NCBI GenBank assembly: GCA_900552095.1
Contig: URYM01000113.1
Span: 1 to 6,121, forward strand
DNA length: 6,121 bases
Source of the DNA: an uncultured Blautia sp.
GTDB lineage: Bacteria; Bacillota; Clostridia; Lachnospirales; Lachnospiraceae
Direction of reading: 5' to 3'
Part shown: positions 1 to 6,073 of the stretch, in pieces
How the letters are laid out: each line of letters opens with the position of its first letter
Position numbering within the stretch: the stretch's first letter is position 1
The notes under the pieces: model-generated
What the model saw: the letters and a program-made list of their open reading frames with translations, nothing else
The model's database searches: none
What the model was told of the DNA's origin: nothing
Translations under genes and position numbers: made by a program

Positions 1-40
1 CGTAAGATCGTCGGCAGCGTCAGATGTGTATAAGAGACAG
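1..40 (+). other. Nextera i5-side sequencing adapter (artefact)
   Basis: This is not genomic. Bases 22-40 are the 19-base Tn5 mosaic end AGATGTGTATAAGAGACAG, and 8-21 are the Nextera Read 1 tail TCGTCGGCAGCGTC. Bases 1-7 (CGTAAGA) match the last seven bases of the i5 index I know as S517 (GCGTAAGA). The order index, tail, mosaic end is exactly that of a library molecule, so genomic sequence begins at 41. The mosaic end is open in the frame of the first gene and supplies a spurious GTG start reading MYKRQ. It should be masked before any annotation. Confidence 0.98.
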
Positions 41-60
41 GCAATACCTGTTGTCAGGAG

Positions 61-67
61 AAAGGAG
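61..67 (+). promoter_or_regulatory. Ribosome binding site that fixes the dppB start
   Basis: AAAGGAG lies 9 bases before the ATG at 77, which is a near-ideal Shine-Dalgarno spacing. It decides between this ATG and the in-frame GTG at 26, which lies inside adapter. The 20 genomic bases before it (41-60) are too short to show whether an upstream gene ends here. Confidence 0.85.
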
Positions 68-76
68 AATATTTTC

Positions 77-1096
77 ATGGAAAGGCTGAAATTTATAGCG
101 AAGAGGCTGCTTTACCTGGTCATCATGCTCTGGGGAGTGGCCACCATAGTGTTTATACTGACAAAACTGATTCCCGGGGATCCCACCGTGGCAAATTTAA
201 GTCAGCGGGCCTTAAATGATCCGGAGATCGTGGCGGCTTATAAGGCAAAGTACGGACTGGATGAACCGCTGATCGTGCAGTATTTTATGTATCTGGGCAA
301 TCTGCTGCACCTGGATTTGGGAACCTCGATCCGGACGAATAATCCGGTGCTTTCTGAACTGGCCCGGTGTTATCCTGCTACGATCGAACTGGCTCTTTTT
401 TCCATTATTCTGGCGGCGATATTCGGAATTTTATTTGGCGTGATTTCTGCGATCCGAAGAAACAGTGTGGCAGATCAGGCTGTGCGGGCTGTCTCAGTGA
501 CCGGAGTGAGTATTCCCAGCTTCTGGTTTGCGCTCCTGGTACTTTTTGTTTTTTACTATAAACTGCACTGGTTTCCGGGTCCGGGCCGTTTAAGCAATAT
601 GTTTGCCCCTCCGGAGACAGTGACAGGGCTTTATGTGATCGACAGTCTGATCGAAGGCAATCTGCCAAAAGCGATGGATGCGTTGAGCCATCTGGTGCTT
701 CCGGGAATTGTTCTGGCAGCATTTACCATGGGACTGATCACGAGAACGACCCGTTCCAATCTTCTGGATGTTATGTCCATGGATTATGTGCGCACGGCGA
801 GAGCGAAGGGACTTTCTCAGGGAAAATTGATCCGCAGACATGCGCTGGGCAATGCCCTGATTCCGGTTCTGACGGTGATCGGTCTGGGACTGGGCAATCT
901 GCTGGGCGGTATGGTATTGGTGGAGACGATCTTCAACTGGCCTGGAGTGGGACAGTTTGCCTATGAGTCGGTTCTGTCCAATGATTATCCGGCGATTATC
1001 GGAGTGGCGCTTTTGATCGCTCTGAATTATATGGTGATTAACACGATCGTAGATATTCTCTACGGTGTAATCGATCCGAGAGTGAGGTGTAATTAA
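77..1096 (+). CDS. dppB: ABC transporter permease, DppB/OppB type (dipeptide/oligopeptide uptake)
   Basis: Inner-membrane permease of a peptide-type ABC importer, which would pair with the DppC-like protein encoded next. The protein is 339 residues, normal for DppB. A hydrophobic segment at about 12-31 is followed by an extracytoplasmic stretch containing KLIPGDP (30-36). Further membrane segments lie near 100-125, 136-160, 205-222, 257-285 and 305-330. The cytoplasmic EAA coupling loop, which contacts the ATPase, is at about 236-263 (DYVRTARAKGLS, then HALGNALIP). The C-terminus ends in the family signature YGVIDPRVR (329-337 region). The ATG at 77 is chosen because of the ribosome binding site at 61-67; reading from the GTG at 26 would add 17 residues, the first five encoded by adapter. 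The stop TAA is followed at once by the next ATG. Substrate is inferred from the family: DppB, OppB, nickel and glutathione permeases look alike, but the downstream peptidase favours peptides. No binding protein or ATPase gene is visible. Confidence 0.93.
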   Translation: MERLKFIAKRLLYLVIMLWGVATIVFILTKLIPGDPTVANLSQRALNDPEIVAAYKAKYGLDEPLIVQYFMYLGNLLHLDLGTSIRTNNPVLSELARCYPATIELALFSIILAAIFGILFGVISAIRRNSVADQAVRAVSVTGVSIPSFWFALLVLFVFYYKLHWFPGPGRLSNMFAPPETVTGLYVIDSLIEGNLPKAMDALSHLVLPGIVLAAFTMGLITRTTRSNLLDVMSMDYVRTARAKGLSQGKLIRRHALGNALIPVLTVIGLGLGNLLGGMVLVETIFNWPGVGQFAYESVLSNDYPAIIGVALLIALNYMVINTIVDILYGVIDPRVRCN

Positions 1097-1933
1097 ATGT
1101 GGCAGTCCATAAAAAAGCTGTTTAAATCCAATTATCTGTTTACCTTTGGTGTGATTATCTGCCTGTTCTGGATTCTAATGGCAATCCTGGCTCCGGTTCT
1201 TGCTCCTTATGATCCGGTAGCTCAGGATCTGACCATCCGTCTTCAGCCGCCTAGTGCGGAACACTGGTTTGGTACGGACAATTTCGGGCAGGATATTTTC
1301 AGCCGTGTGCTTTACGGAGGAAGATATTCTCTTCTGGCAGGCTGCCTGACCGTTGTTATCGCAGGAATTATCGGAACTTTCTATGGAGCTATTGCAGGCT
1401 ATGCGGGAGGGGTCGTAGACAATGTGATGATGCGTTTTTCGGAGATGATTTTATCATTTCCTTCTCTGATTCTGGCTATGATCATCAATGCGGTGATGGG
1501 ATCGAATCTGTTTAATACGATGTTCGCTCTGATTATCGTGGCCTGGCCGACTTATGCCCGCCTGATGCGGAGTGTGGTCTTAAGTGTGAAGGAAAATGAA
1601 TATGTGACCGCATCCCGGGCGTTGGGGGCCTCAAGACTCAGAATCTTATTGAAGGAGATCATTCCCAACAGCGTCAGCTCTGTTCTTATCATGGCGACGA
1701 CAGATCTGGGAAATCAGATACTGATGTTTTCAACGCTCAGCTTTCTGGGGCTGGGTTCCGCACCGCCTACACCGGAGTGGGGCATGATGGTATCGGACGG
1801 TGTGAACTTCTTCAACAAATTCTGGATTGCAGGTTTTCCGGGACTGGCCATCTTTACTATGGCAGTAGGGGCCAATTTTATCGGAGACGGGCTGAGAGAT
1901 CTTCTGGATCCCAAGCTGAGAAAACAGTTCTAG
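1097..1933 (+). CDS. dppC: ABC transporter permease, DppC/OppC type (dipeptide/oligopeptide uptake)
   Basis: Second membrane subunit of the peptide-type ABC importer, expected to form a heterodimer with the upstream DppB-like protein. It has 278 residues, the usual DppC length. It has the short OppC N-terminal domain with a membrane segment at about 13-37, then the strongly conserved stretch HWFGTDNFGQDIFSR (56-70). Membrane segments follow near 80-103, 118-134, 138-150, 195-218 and 245-263. The EAA coupling loop is about 169-198 (YVTASRALGAS, then IIPNSVSSVLI), and the C-terminal signature is FIGDGLRDLLDP (261-272). The ATG directly abuts the TAA of dppB, and its Shine-Dalgarno (GAGG, 1084-1087) lies inside the dppB coding sequence, so translational coupling is likely. 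DppD and DppF ATPases do not follow as they often do; a peptidase gene does. They may lie upstream of the contig or elsewhere. Confidence 0.93.
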   Translation: MWQSIKKLFKSNYLFTFGVIICLFWILMAILAPVLAPYDPVAQDLTIRLQPPSAEHWFGTDNFGQDIFSRVLYGGRYSLLAGCLTVVIAGIIGTFYGAIAGYAGGVVDNVMMRFSEMILSFPSLILAMIINAVMGSNLFNTMFALIIVAWPTYARLMRSVVLSVKENEYVTASRALGASRLRILLKEIIPNSVSSVLIMATTDLGNQILMFSTLSFLGLGSAPPTPEWGMMVSDGVNFFNKFWIAGFPGLAIFTMAVGANFIGDGLRDLLDPKLRKQF

Positions 1934-1945
1934 GAGGAAAAGGAA

Positions 1946-3019
1946 ATGAAGCAGAACAGAATGGAACGGGTACTGCAGGCGATGAGGGAGGAAGGACTTT
2001 CCCAGATGCTGATTGTAGATCCCATGTCTGTCTATTATCTGACAGGAGTGTATGTGGCACCTTTTGAACGTTTTTACGGGCTCTATCTGCGGACGGACGG
2101 AAAGCATAAGTATTTTCTGAACCGGCTTTTTACAGTTCCGGAGAAGACCGGCTTTGATCATGTCTGGTATTCGGATACGGACGATGCGATGGAAATTGTG
2201 GCTTCTTATCTGGAGAAGGACAAAAAGCTGGGAGTAGATAAGGATCTGCGGGCCTGCTTCCTCTTATCTCTGATGGATAAAAAGGCAGCGGATGGATTTG
2301 TCAATGCGTCCCTGCTGATTGATGAAACCCGTGGAATCAAGGATGAGGAAGAACAGGAGAAGATGCGGAAGGCGTCTCTTATCAATGATCAGGCCATGGC
2401 CCGGTTTAAAGGGCTGATTCATGAGGGAATCAGCGAGAAAGAGGCGGCAGATCAGATGCTGAAAATCTATCTGGATCTGGGGGCAGATGGTTTTTCCTTT
2501 GAGCCTCTGGTAGCCTTTGGGGCCAATGCGGCGGATCCGCATCATGCTCCGGATGATACCAGAGTGAAGAAAGGAGACTGTGTTCTTTTTGATGTGGGCT
2601 GTATAAAAGACAGTTACTGTTCCGACATGACCAGAACCTTTTATTTTGGTGAGGTAAGCGGGAAACATCGTCATATTTATGAGACAGTCCGCAGAGCAAA
2701 TGAGGCGGCAATTGAGAAAATCCGTCCGGGGGTTCCGCTTTGTGAGCTGGACCGGACAGCCAGAGAGCTGATTGAAAAGGAGGGATACGGTCCTAACTTT
2801 AATCATCGCCTGGGACATTTCATTGGACTGGCGGAGCATGAATACGGGGATGTGTCTTTAGCCAGCCTGAAAAAGGCAGAACCGGGAATGATCTTTTCCA
2901 TCGAACCGGGGATTTATCTGCCGGGGGAGACCGGTGTTCGGGTAGAGGACCTGGTTCTGGTGACCGAGGATGGATGTGAAGTGCTGAACCATGTGTCAAA
3001 GGAGCTTGAGATATTATGA
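1946..3019 (+). CDS. M24-family Xaa-Pro peptidase (prolidase / aminopeptidase P type)
   Basis: Cytoplasmic dinuclear-metal peptidase that would cleave Xaa-Pro bonds in imported peptides. The 357 residues match the single-chain Gram-positive members (about 350-365). A creatinase-type N-terminal domain covers about 6-125 (MLIVDPMSVYYLTG at 21-34) and the pita-bread M24 domain about 132-342. All five metal ligands are visible: D216 (LFDVG), D227 (SDMTRTF), H291 (GHFIG), E320 (SIEPGIY) and E334 (VRVED). The conserved histidines of DPHHAPDD (H199, H200) and H298 are also present, so it should be active. AGGAGG at 1932-1937 overlaps the dppC stop and lies 8 bases before the ATG, supporting this start. 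It overlaps the cyclophilin-like gene by ATGA. Prolidase (PepQ) and aminopeptidase P (PepP) are hard to separate by sequence at this level. The dipeptide-type transporter context leans towards dipeptide or short-peptide substrates, which is an inference. Confidence 0.93.
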   Translation: MKQNRMERVLQAMREEGLSQMLIVDPMSVYYLTGVYVAPFERFYGLYLRTDGKHKYFLNRLFTVPEKTGFDHVWYSDTDDAMEIVASYLEKDKKLGVDKDLRACFLLSLMDKKAADGFVNASLLIDETRGIKDEEEQEKMRKASLINDQAMARFKGLIHEGISEKEAADQMLKIYLDLGADGFSFEPLVAFGANAADPHHAPDDTRVKKGDCVLFDVGCIKDSYCSDMTRTFYFGEVSGKHRHIYETVRRANEAAIEKIRPGVPLCELDRTARELIEKEGYGPNFNHRLGHFIGLAEHEYGDVSLASLKKAEPGMIFSIEPGIYLPGETGVRVEDLVLVTEDGCEVLNHVSKELEIL

Positions 3020-3588
3020 ATCCAATCGTCACAATGTATATGAAAAATGGAGCCAGGATTGTACTGGAACTGCTTCCGGAAGCTGCTCCAAATACCGTGC
3101 GCAGTTTTCTCTATGCAGTATCAACCGGCTGTATGAATGGTCATGCCATTGAGCGGATTGTTCCGGGGAACTGGATTGATGTGAGCTATACCGCTTTTGG
3201 GGAGGAGCGCTGCAGGTATCTGATTCCCAATGAATTTGAGCTGCATCCGGAGATTGAACCGCTGGATTCCCATCCCGGAGCAGTATGTATGGGAGGTTAC
3301 GGGGAAGCCGGACTGGCCAGCTGTGAATTCTTTTTCCCGCTTCGGGACTGTCCGGAACACAGAGGTATTTATCCTGTATTCGGGAAGGTGCTGGAGGGAA
3401 TGGAAGAGCTGTACCGTCTGGAACGGGTGGAGACGGTTCCGGTGACGGATTATCCGATCGAAGGGGTGGAAGTGAATCGTCCGGTGGAGCCACAGGTTAT
3501 TGAGCGGGTAGAAGCGGAACTCTTCGGCCAGGACTTTGGGGAGCCGGTACGGGTGGAGAATCCCGAACTGCCGCCCTGCTGGAAATAG
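3016..3588 (+). CDS. Cyclophilin-like protein with degenerate active site
   Basis: Cyclophilin-type fold, presumably cytoplasmic because no signal peptide is visible. The family catalyses cis-trans isomerisation of Xaa-Pro bonds. It has 190 residues: a cyclophilin core at about 4-140 plus an acidic, proline-containing C-terminal extension (141-190) ending PPCWK. Family landmarks are ARIVLELLPEAAPNTVRSFL (13-32), ERIVPG (46-51), CEFFFPL (103-109) and VFGKVLEGM (121-129). Aligned by eye to human CypA, catalytic R55 is kept (R47) and F113 is kept (F106). H54 becomes E46, F60 becomes N52, Q63 becomes D55, Q111 becomes E104, W121 becomes E114 and H126 becomes Y119. Classical isomerase activity is therefore doubtful. 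The ATG overlaps the peptidase stop (ATGA), with GGAG at 3001-3004 as a modest ribosome binding site, so its output is likely coupled to the peptidase. It could be a divergent isomerase, or a binding or chaperone domain that has lost catalysis. Confidence 0.85.
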   Translation: MNPIVTMYMKNGARIVLELLPEAAPNTVRSFLYAVSTGCMNGHAIERIVPGNWIDVSYTAFGEERCRYLIPNEFELHPEIEPLDSHPGAVCMGGYGEAGLASCEFFFPLRDCPEHRGIYPVFGKVLEGMEELYRLERVETVPVTDYPIEGVEVNRPVEPQVIERVEAELFGQDFGEPVRVENPELPPCWK

Positions 3589-3600
3589 CAGAGCGGCAGT
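3567..3600 (+). other. Strong hairpin spanning the cyclophilin stop codon
   Basis: Arms ACTGCCGC (3567-3574) and GCGGCAGT (3593-3600) pair perfectly. After one C/A mismatch, CTGCT (3576-3580) pairs with AGCAG (3587-3591), giving 13 base pairs around a six-base loop GGAAAT. The TAG stop is at 3586-3588, at the edge of the loop. The following bases (3601 onward, GATCAGATCTAAAAG) contain no run of T, so it is not a canonical rho-independent terminator. It could slow RNA decay from the 3' side, assist factor-dependent termination or partly insulate the regulator gene that follows. Confidence 0.7.
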
Positions 3601-3626
3601 GATCAGATCTAAAAGAGGGCAGAAAA

Positions 3627-4412
3627 ATGAAACTGGATGATATGGTCAATAAGAATTATAATGTTCTGAATGAAAATGATAAGCTGGTATGGCGGTATAT
3701 TTACCAGCATAAAGTCCAGTGTATGGAAATGTCCATAGAGTATCTGGCAAAACAGTGCAGTGTTTCCAGAAGTACGGTGATGCGTTTTGCCCAGAAAATA
3801 GGTTTATCCGGTTTTAGTGAGCTGAAGACGCATTTGCGCTGGGAGATACAACATGTGCAGGGAAGGTATGAAAAGCTGGTAGAACTTATCTGTGAGAAAA
3901 ATGTACAGGCAATCCGGCATTTTCAGACGCTGAATTACGATAATATTTGTCGGATGATGTATCAGGCAAAGCGGATTTTTACTTATGGTACGGGACTGGC
4001 GCAGCATTCTGTATGTAATGAGTTTAAGAGGATGATGCTTTCAGCCGGAATTATCGTGGAGATTATTCCGGGGGAGGGAGAATTTCACAGATCTTTATCT
4101 CTTATGGATGAAAAAGATCTGGTTTTGATCGTATCAAAGTCAGGTGAAAGTGAATTTATCCGTAATATTACATTCAATCTGAATAACAGGGGAGTGACAA
4201 TAGTTTCCCTGACCAATTATGGAAATAATACGCTGGCAAGAAGAAGTGATTATAATCTTTTTGTAGACGTAGAAAAAGTAGATTTGGTGGACAATGTGAA
4301 TTTTGAGTCGATGACACTCTTTTTCCTGATTCTGGAAATTCTGTTTGCAAAGTTTATCGAGTATCAGGCATCCCATTCAGAAGAGAGCTGTGACGATTCA
4401 CAAAAGATGTGA
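3627..4412 (+). CDS. RpiR/MurR-family transcriptional regulator (HTH + SIS)
   Basis: Cytoplasmic DNA-binding regulator that senses a phosphorylated sugar. It has 261 residues, close to the family norm of 250-290. The N-terminal HTH_6 domain covers about 1-77, with the helix-turn-helix at about 36-57 (YLAKQCSVSRSTVMRFAQK) followed by IGLSGFSELK (58-67). A SIS sugar-phosphate-binding domain covers about 106-245, with the nucleating strand and loop at 118-124 (FTYGTGL) and the phosphate-binding VSKSGES at 169-175. GAGGG at 3615-3619, 7 bases before the ATG, supports the start. The neighbouring GlvC/MalP-type PTS permease suggests an alpha-glucoside 6-phosphate or glucose 6-phosphate as ligand and the permease as a target, as with B. 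subtilis GlvR next to GlvC; this is inference. Its DNA is visibly more A+T-rich than the peptide operon before it. No convincing promoter of its own was found. Confidence 0.93.
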   Translation: MKLDDMVNKNYNVLNENDKLVWRYIYQHKVQCMEMSIEYLAKQCSVSRSTVMRFAQKIGLSGFSELKTHLRWEIQHVQGRYEKLVELICEKNVQAIRHFQTLNYDNICRMMYQAKRIFTYGTGLAQHSVCNEFKRMMLSAGIIVEIIPGEGEFHRSLSLMDEKDLVLIVSKSGESEFIRNITFNLNNRGVTIVSLTNYGNNTLARRSDYNLFVDVEKVDLVDNVNFESMTLFFLILEILFAKFIEYQASHSEESCDDSQKM

Positions 4413-4442
4413 AGAATCACAATTTTTGACAGAAATATCTAA

Positions 4443-4478
4443 AGTGCCGAGAAATATTGATTTCTCGGCGCTTTTTTT
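4443..4478 (+). terminator. Rho-independent terminator after the RpiR gene
   Basis: A 12-bp stem pairs 4443-4454 (AGTGCCGAGAAA) with 4461-4472 (TTTCTCGGCGCT), containing one T-G wobble. The loop is TATTGA, followed directly by seven T (4472-4478). This is a textbook intrinsic terminator, 30 bases after the regulator's stop codon. It should end the regulator transcript before the permease gene, implying a separate promoter for the permease or partial read-through. Confidence 0.95.
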
Positions 4479-4492
4479 GTAAACTTTTACAA
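4477..4492. promoter_or_regulatory. 16-bp palindromic operator, cre-like (CcpA) or RpiR site
   Basis: TTGTAAA-CT-TTTACAA is a perfect inverted repeat with 7-bp arms and a two-base centre. Bases 4478-4491 (TGTAAACTTTTACA) match the CcpA cre consensus TGWAARCGYTWNCA at 13 of 14 positions; the only departure is T for G in the central CG. It starts inside the terminator T-run and covers the proposed -35 box of the permease gene, a position suited to repression. The alternative is that it is the operator of the adjacent RpiR regulator, since members of that family also bind AT-rich inverted repeats. Confidence 0.6.
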
Positions 4493-4513
4493 GATAAGAA
4501 ATGCATTTACTAT
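4486..4513 (+). promoter_or_regulatory. Putative sigma-A promoter for the PTS permease
   Basis: TTTACA (4486-4491) matches the -35 consensus TTGACA at five of six bases. TACTAT (4508-4513) matches TATAAT at four of six, and the spacer is 16 bases. Transcription would start near 4520, giving a leader of roughly 25 bases. The -35 is the right arm of the palindrome at 4477-4492. The -10 is weak, so the assignment rests mainly on position: just after a strong terminator and just before a gene. Confidence 0.5.
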
Positions 4514-4545
4514 CGGGAGAATTTAAAAGTGAAGGAGAAAAGGGT

Positions 4546-6073
4546 ATGGGTAAAAGCAAAGGTACCATGATGCAGAAAATACAACGCTTCGGCGGTGCAA
4601 TGTTTACCCCTGTGTTATTTTTTGCAGTTTTTGGTATAATTGTAGGTTTTGCAACATTATTTAAAAACAATCTGGTATTTGGTGAACTGGCGAATCCGGA
4701 AGGCGTATGGTACAAGGTGTGGGATGTGATTTACAATGGTGCGAATACGGTATTTAAGCAGATGCCGCTGCTGTTTGCCATTGGTCTTCCTATTTCTCTG
4801 GCGAAAAAACAGCAGGGAAGAGCCTGTCTGGAAGCGTTCGTTATATATGTCAGCTTCCTGTATATTACCAGCACAATTCTGCAGTACTGGGGACCTTTCT
4901 TCGGTGTGGATTTTGCGTCCACGGCGAGAACGAGCGGACTGGCCACAGTGGCGAGTGTGAAGACACTGGATATGGGAATGATCGGGGCACTGCTCATTTC
5001 CGGAATCAGCGTATATCTGCATAATAAATTCTTTGATGCGAAAATGCCCAAATATATAGAATCTTTTAAAGGTTCCCCTTTGGTTGTATTGATTGGATTT
5101 GTGGTAATGCTTCCGGTAGGACTTATGGCCTGTTTTATCTGGCCGCATATCCAGGCAGGAATTGCAGGTCTTCAGAGTTTTCTGGCAGATTCGGGAGTAT
5201 TGGGCGTGGGGATTTATACGTCCCTGGAGCGGTTCCTGATTCCCTTTGGATTACACCATTTTATTTATGCCCCGTTCTTATACGATGCGGCTGTAGTTGA
5301 CGGTGGAATTAAGGCTTACTGGGTTGCACACCTCTCTGAGTTCGCAGCCTCTGGCGAGTCTCTGGCAACACTCTTCCCGCAGGGTGGGTTTGCGCTTACG
5401 GGAATGAGTAAAATGTTCGCCCCGCTTGGCGTCTGTGCTGCTTTTTATGCCACAGCAAAACCTGGCAAGAAAAAGAAAGTGCTGGCTATTTTGATACCGG
5501 TTCTGATTACAGCTGTATTTACCGGTATTACAGAACCTTTGGAATTTACCTTCCTGTTTGTTGCGCCGATCCTGTATGTCTGTCATTCCCTGCTGGCCGG
5601 AATTATGTCTGCGATTACGTTTGCCTGTGGAATTTCCGGTGATTTCAGTCTGGGTCTGATTCAGAATGCATCCCTGAACTGGGTTCCTCTGTGGTCTTCA
5701 CACGGAAAAAGTTATCTTTTGCAGATTGCGATTGGATTGGCATTTTCTGCAATTTATTTCCTTCTCTTCCGATTCCTGATTTTGAAACTGGATCTGAAAA
5801 CACCGGGAAGGGAGGCCGATGAGGAAGAGAGCAGATTGTATACGAAACAGGAGTATAGAGCACTGAAAGGACAGAATAAGAATGCGGCGCTGGCAGCGGC
5901 CTGCATGGAAGGTCTGGGAGGAAAGGATAATATCGTTGATGTTACCAATTGCGCTACAAGATTGAGGGTATCTGTAAAAGATAAGGATAAGGTAAAGGAT
6001 GTTTCTTATTTTAACGCAAATGGAGCCCACGGACTGGTGAAAAATGGTTTTGCGATCCAGGTTATTATAGGAC
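4546..6073 (+). CDS. glvC: PTS EIIC-EIIB permease, alpha-glucoside/maltose (GlvC/MalP) type, 3' partial
   Basis: Membrane sugar permease of the phosphotransferase system, glucose superfamily, importing and phosphorylating an alpha-glucoside such as maltose. 509 complete codons are present. The EIIC domain covers about 10-415 with multiple membrane segments. It has the substrate-site GLHHFIY (235-241), VVDGGIKAYW (250-259) and GITEPLEF (327-334), where E330 is the conserved glutamate. A charged linker (about 416-445) leads to EIIB, with the phosphorylated cysteine C469 in TNCATRLRV (467-475). The order IIC-IIB with no IIA means an external EIIA is needed. GGAG at 4534-4537, 8 bases before the ATG, fixes the start. 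B. subtilis GlvC is about 527 residues, so only roughly 15-25 are missing. Any continuation past 6073 is adapter, not protein. Family-level identity is firm; the exact sugar is inferred. A 6-phospho-alpha-glucosidase gene would be expected next. Confidence 0.93.

Noticed and set aside
26..76. Upstream GTG start extending dppB by 17 residues
   Set aside because: The GTG is inside the adapter, and the well-spaced AAAGGAG points to the ATG at 77.
2264..2839. Minus-strand 191-residue open frame inside the peptidase gene
   Set aside because: It lies wholly within a gene with all five metal ligands intact, shows no recognisable domain, and is a reverse-frame shadow of biased codon use.
3567..3600. 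Calling the hairpin an intrinsic terminator
   Set aside because: No T-run follows the stem; the next bases are GATCAGATCT.
3600..3626. Promoter for the RpiR gene in the short gap
   Set aside because: No -35/-10 pair with acceptable spacing was seen; only the GAGGG ribosome binding site is supported.
4408..4421. TGTGA-AGAA-TCACA, and overlapping TTCACA/TGTGAA (4397-4413), a CRP-like inverted repeat at the RpiR stop codon
   Set aside because: The spacer is four bases rather than the six of a CRP/FNR-type site, it overlaps coding sequence and the stop codon, and it lies upstream of a strong terminator with no promoter beside it. Most likely chance in AT-rich sequence, though an RpiR site cannot be excluded.
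77..6073. A new defence, mobile or CRISPR-type system
   Set aside because: All six genes fall in known transport, peptidase, cyclophilin, regulator and PTS families, and no repeats, integrase, nuclease or toxin-like genes are seen.
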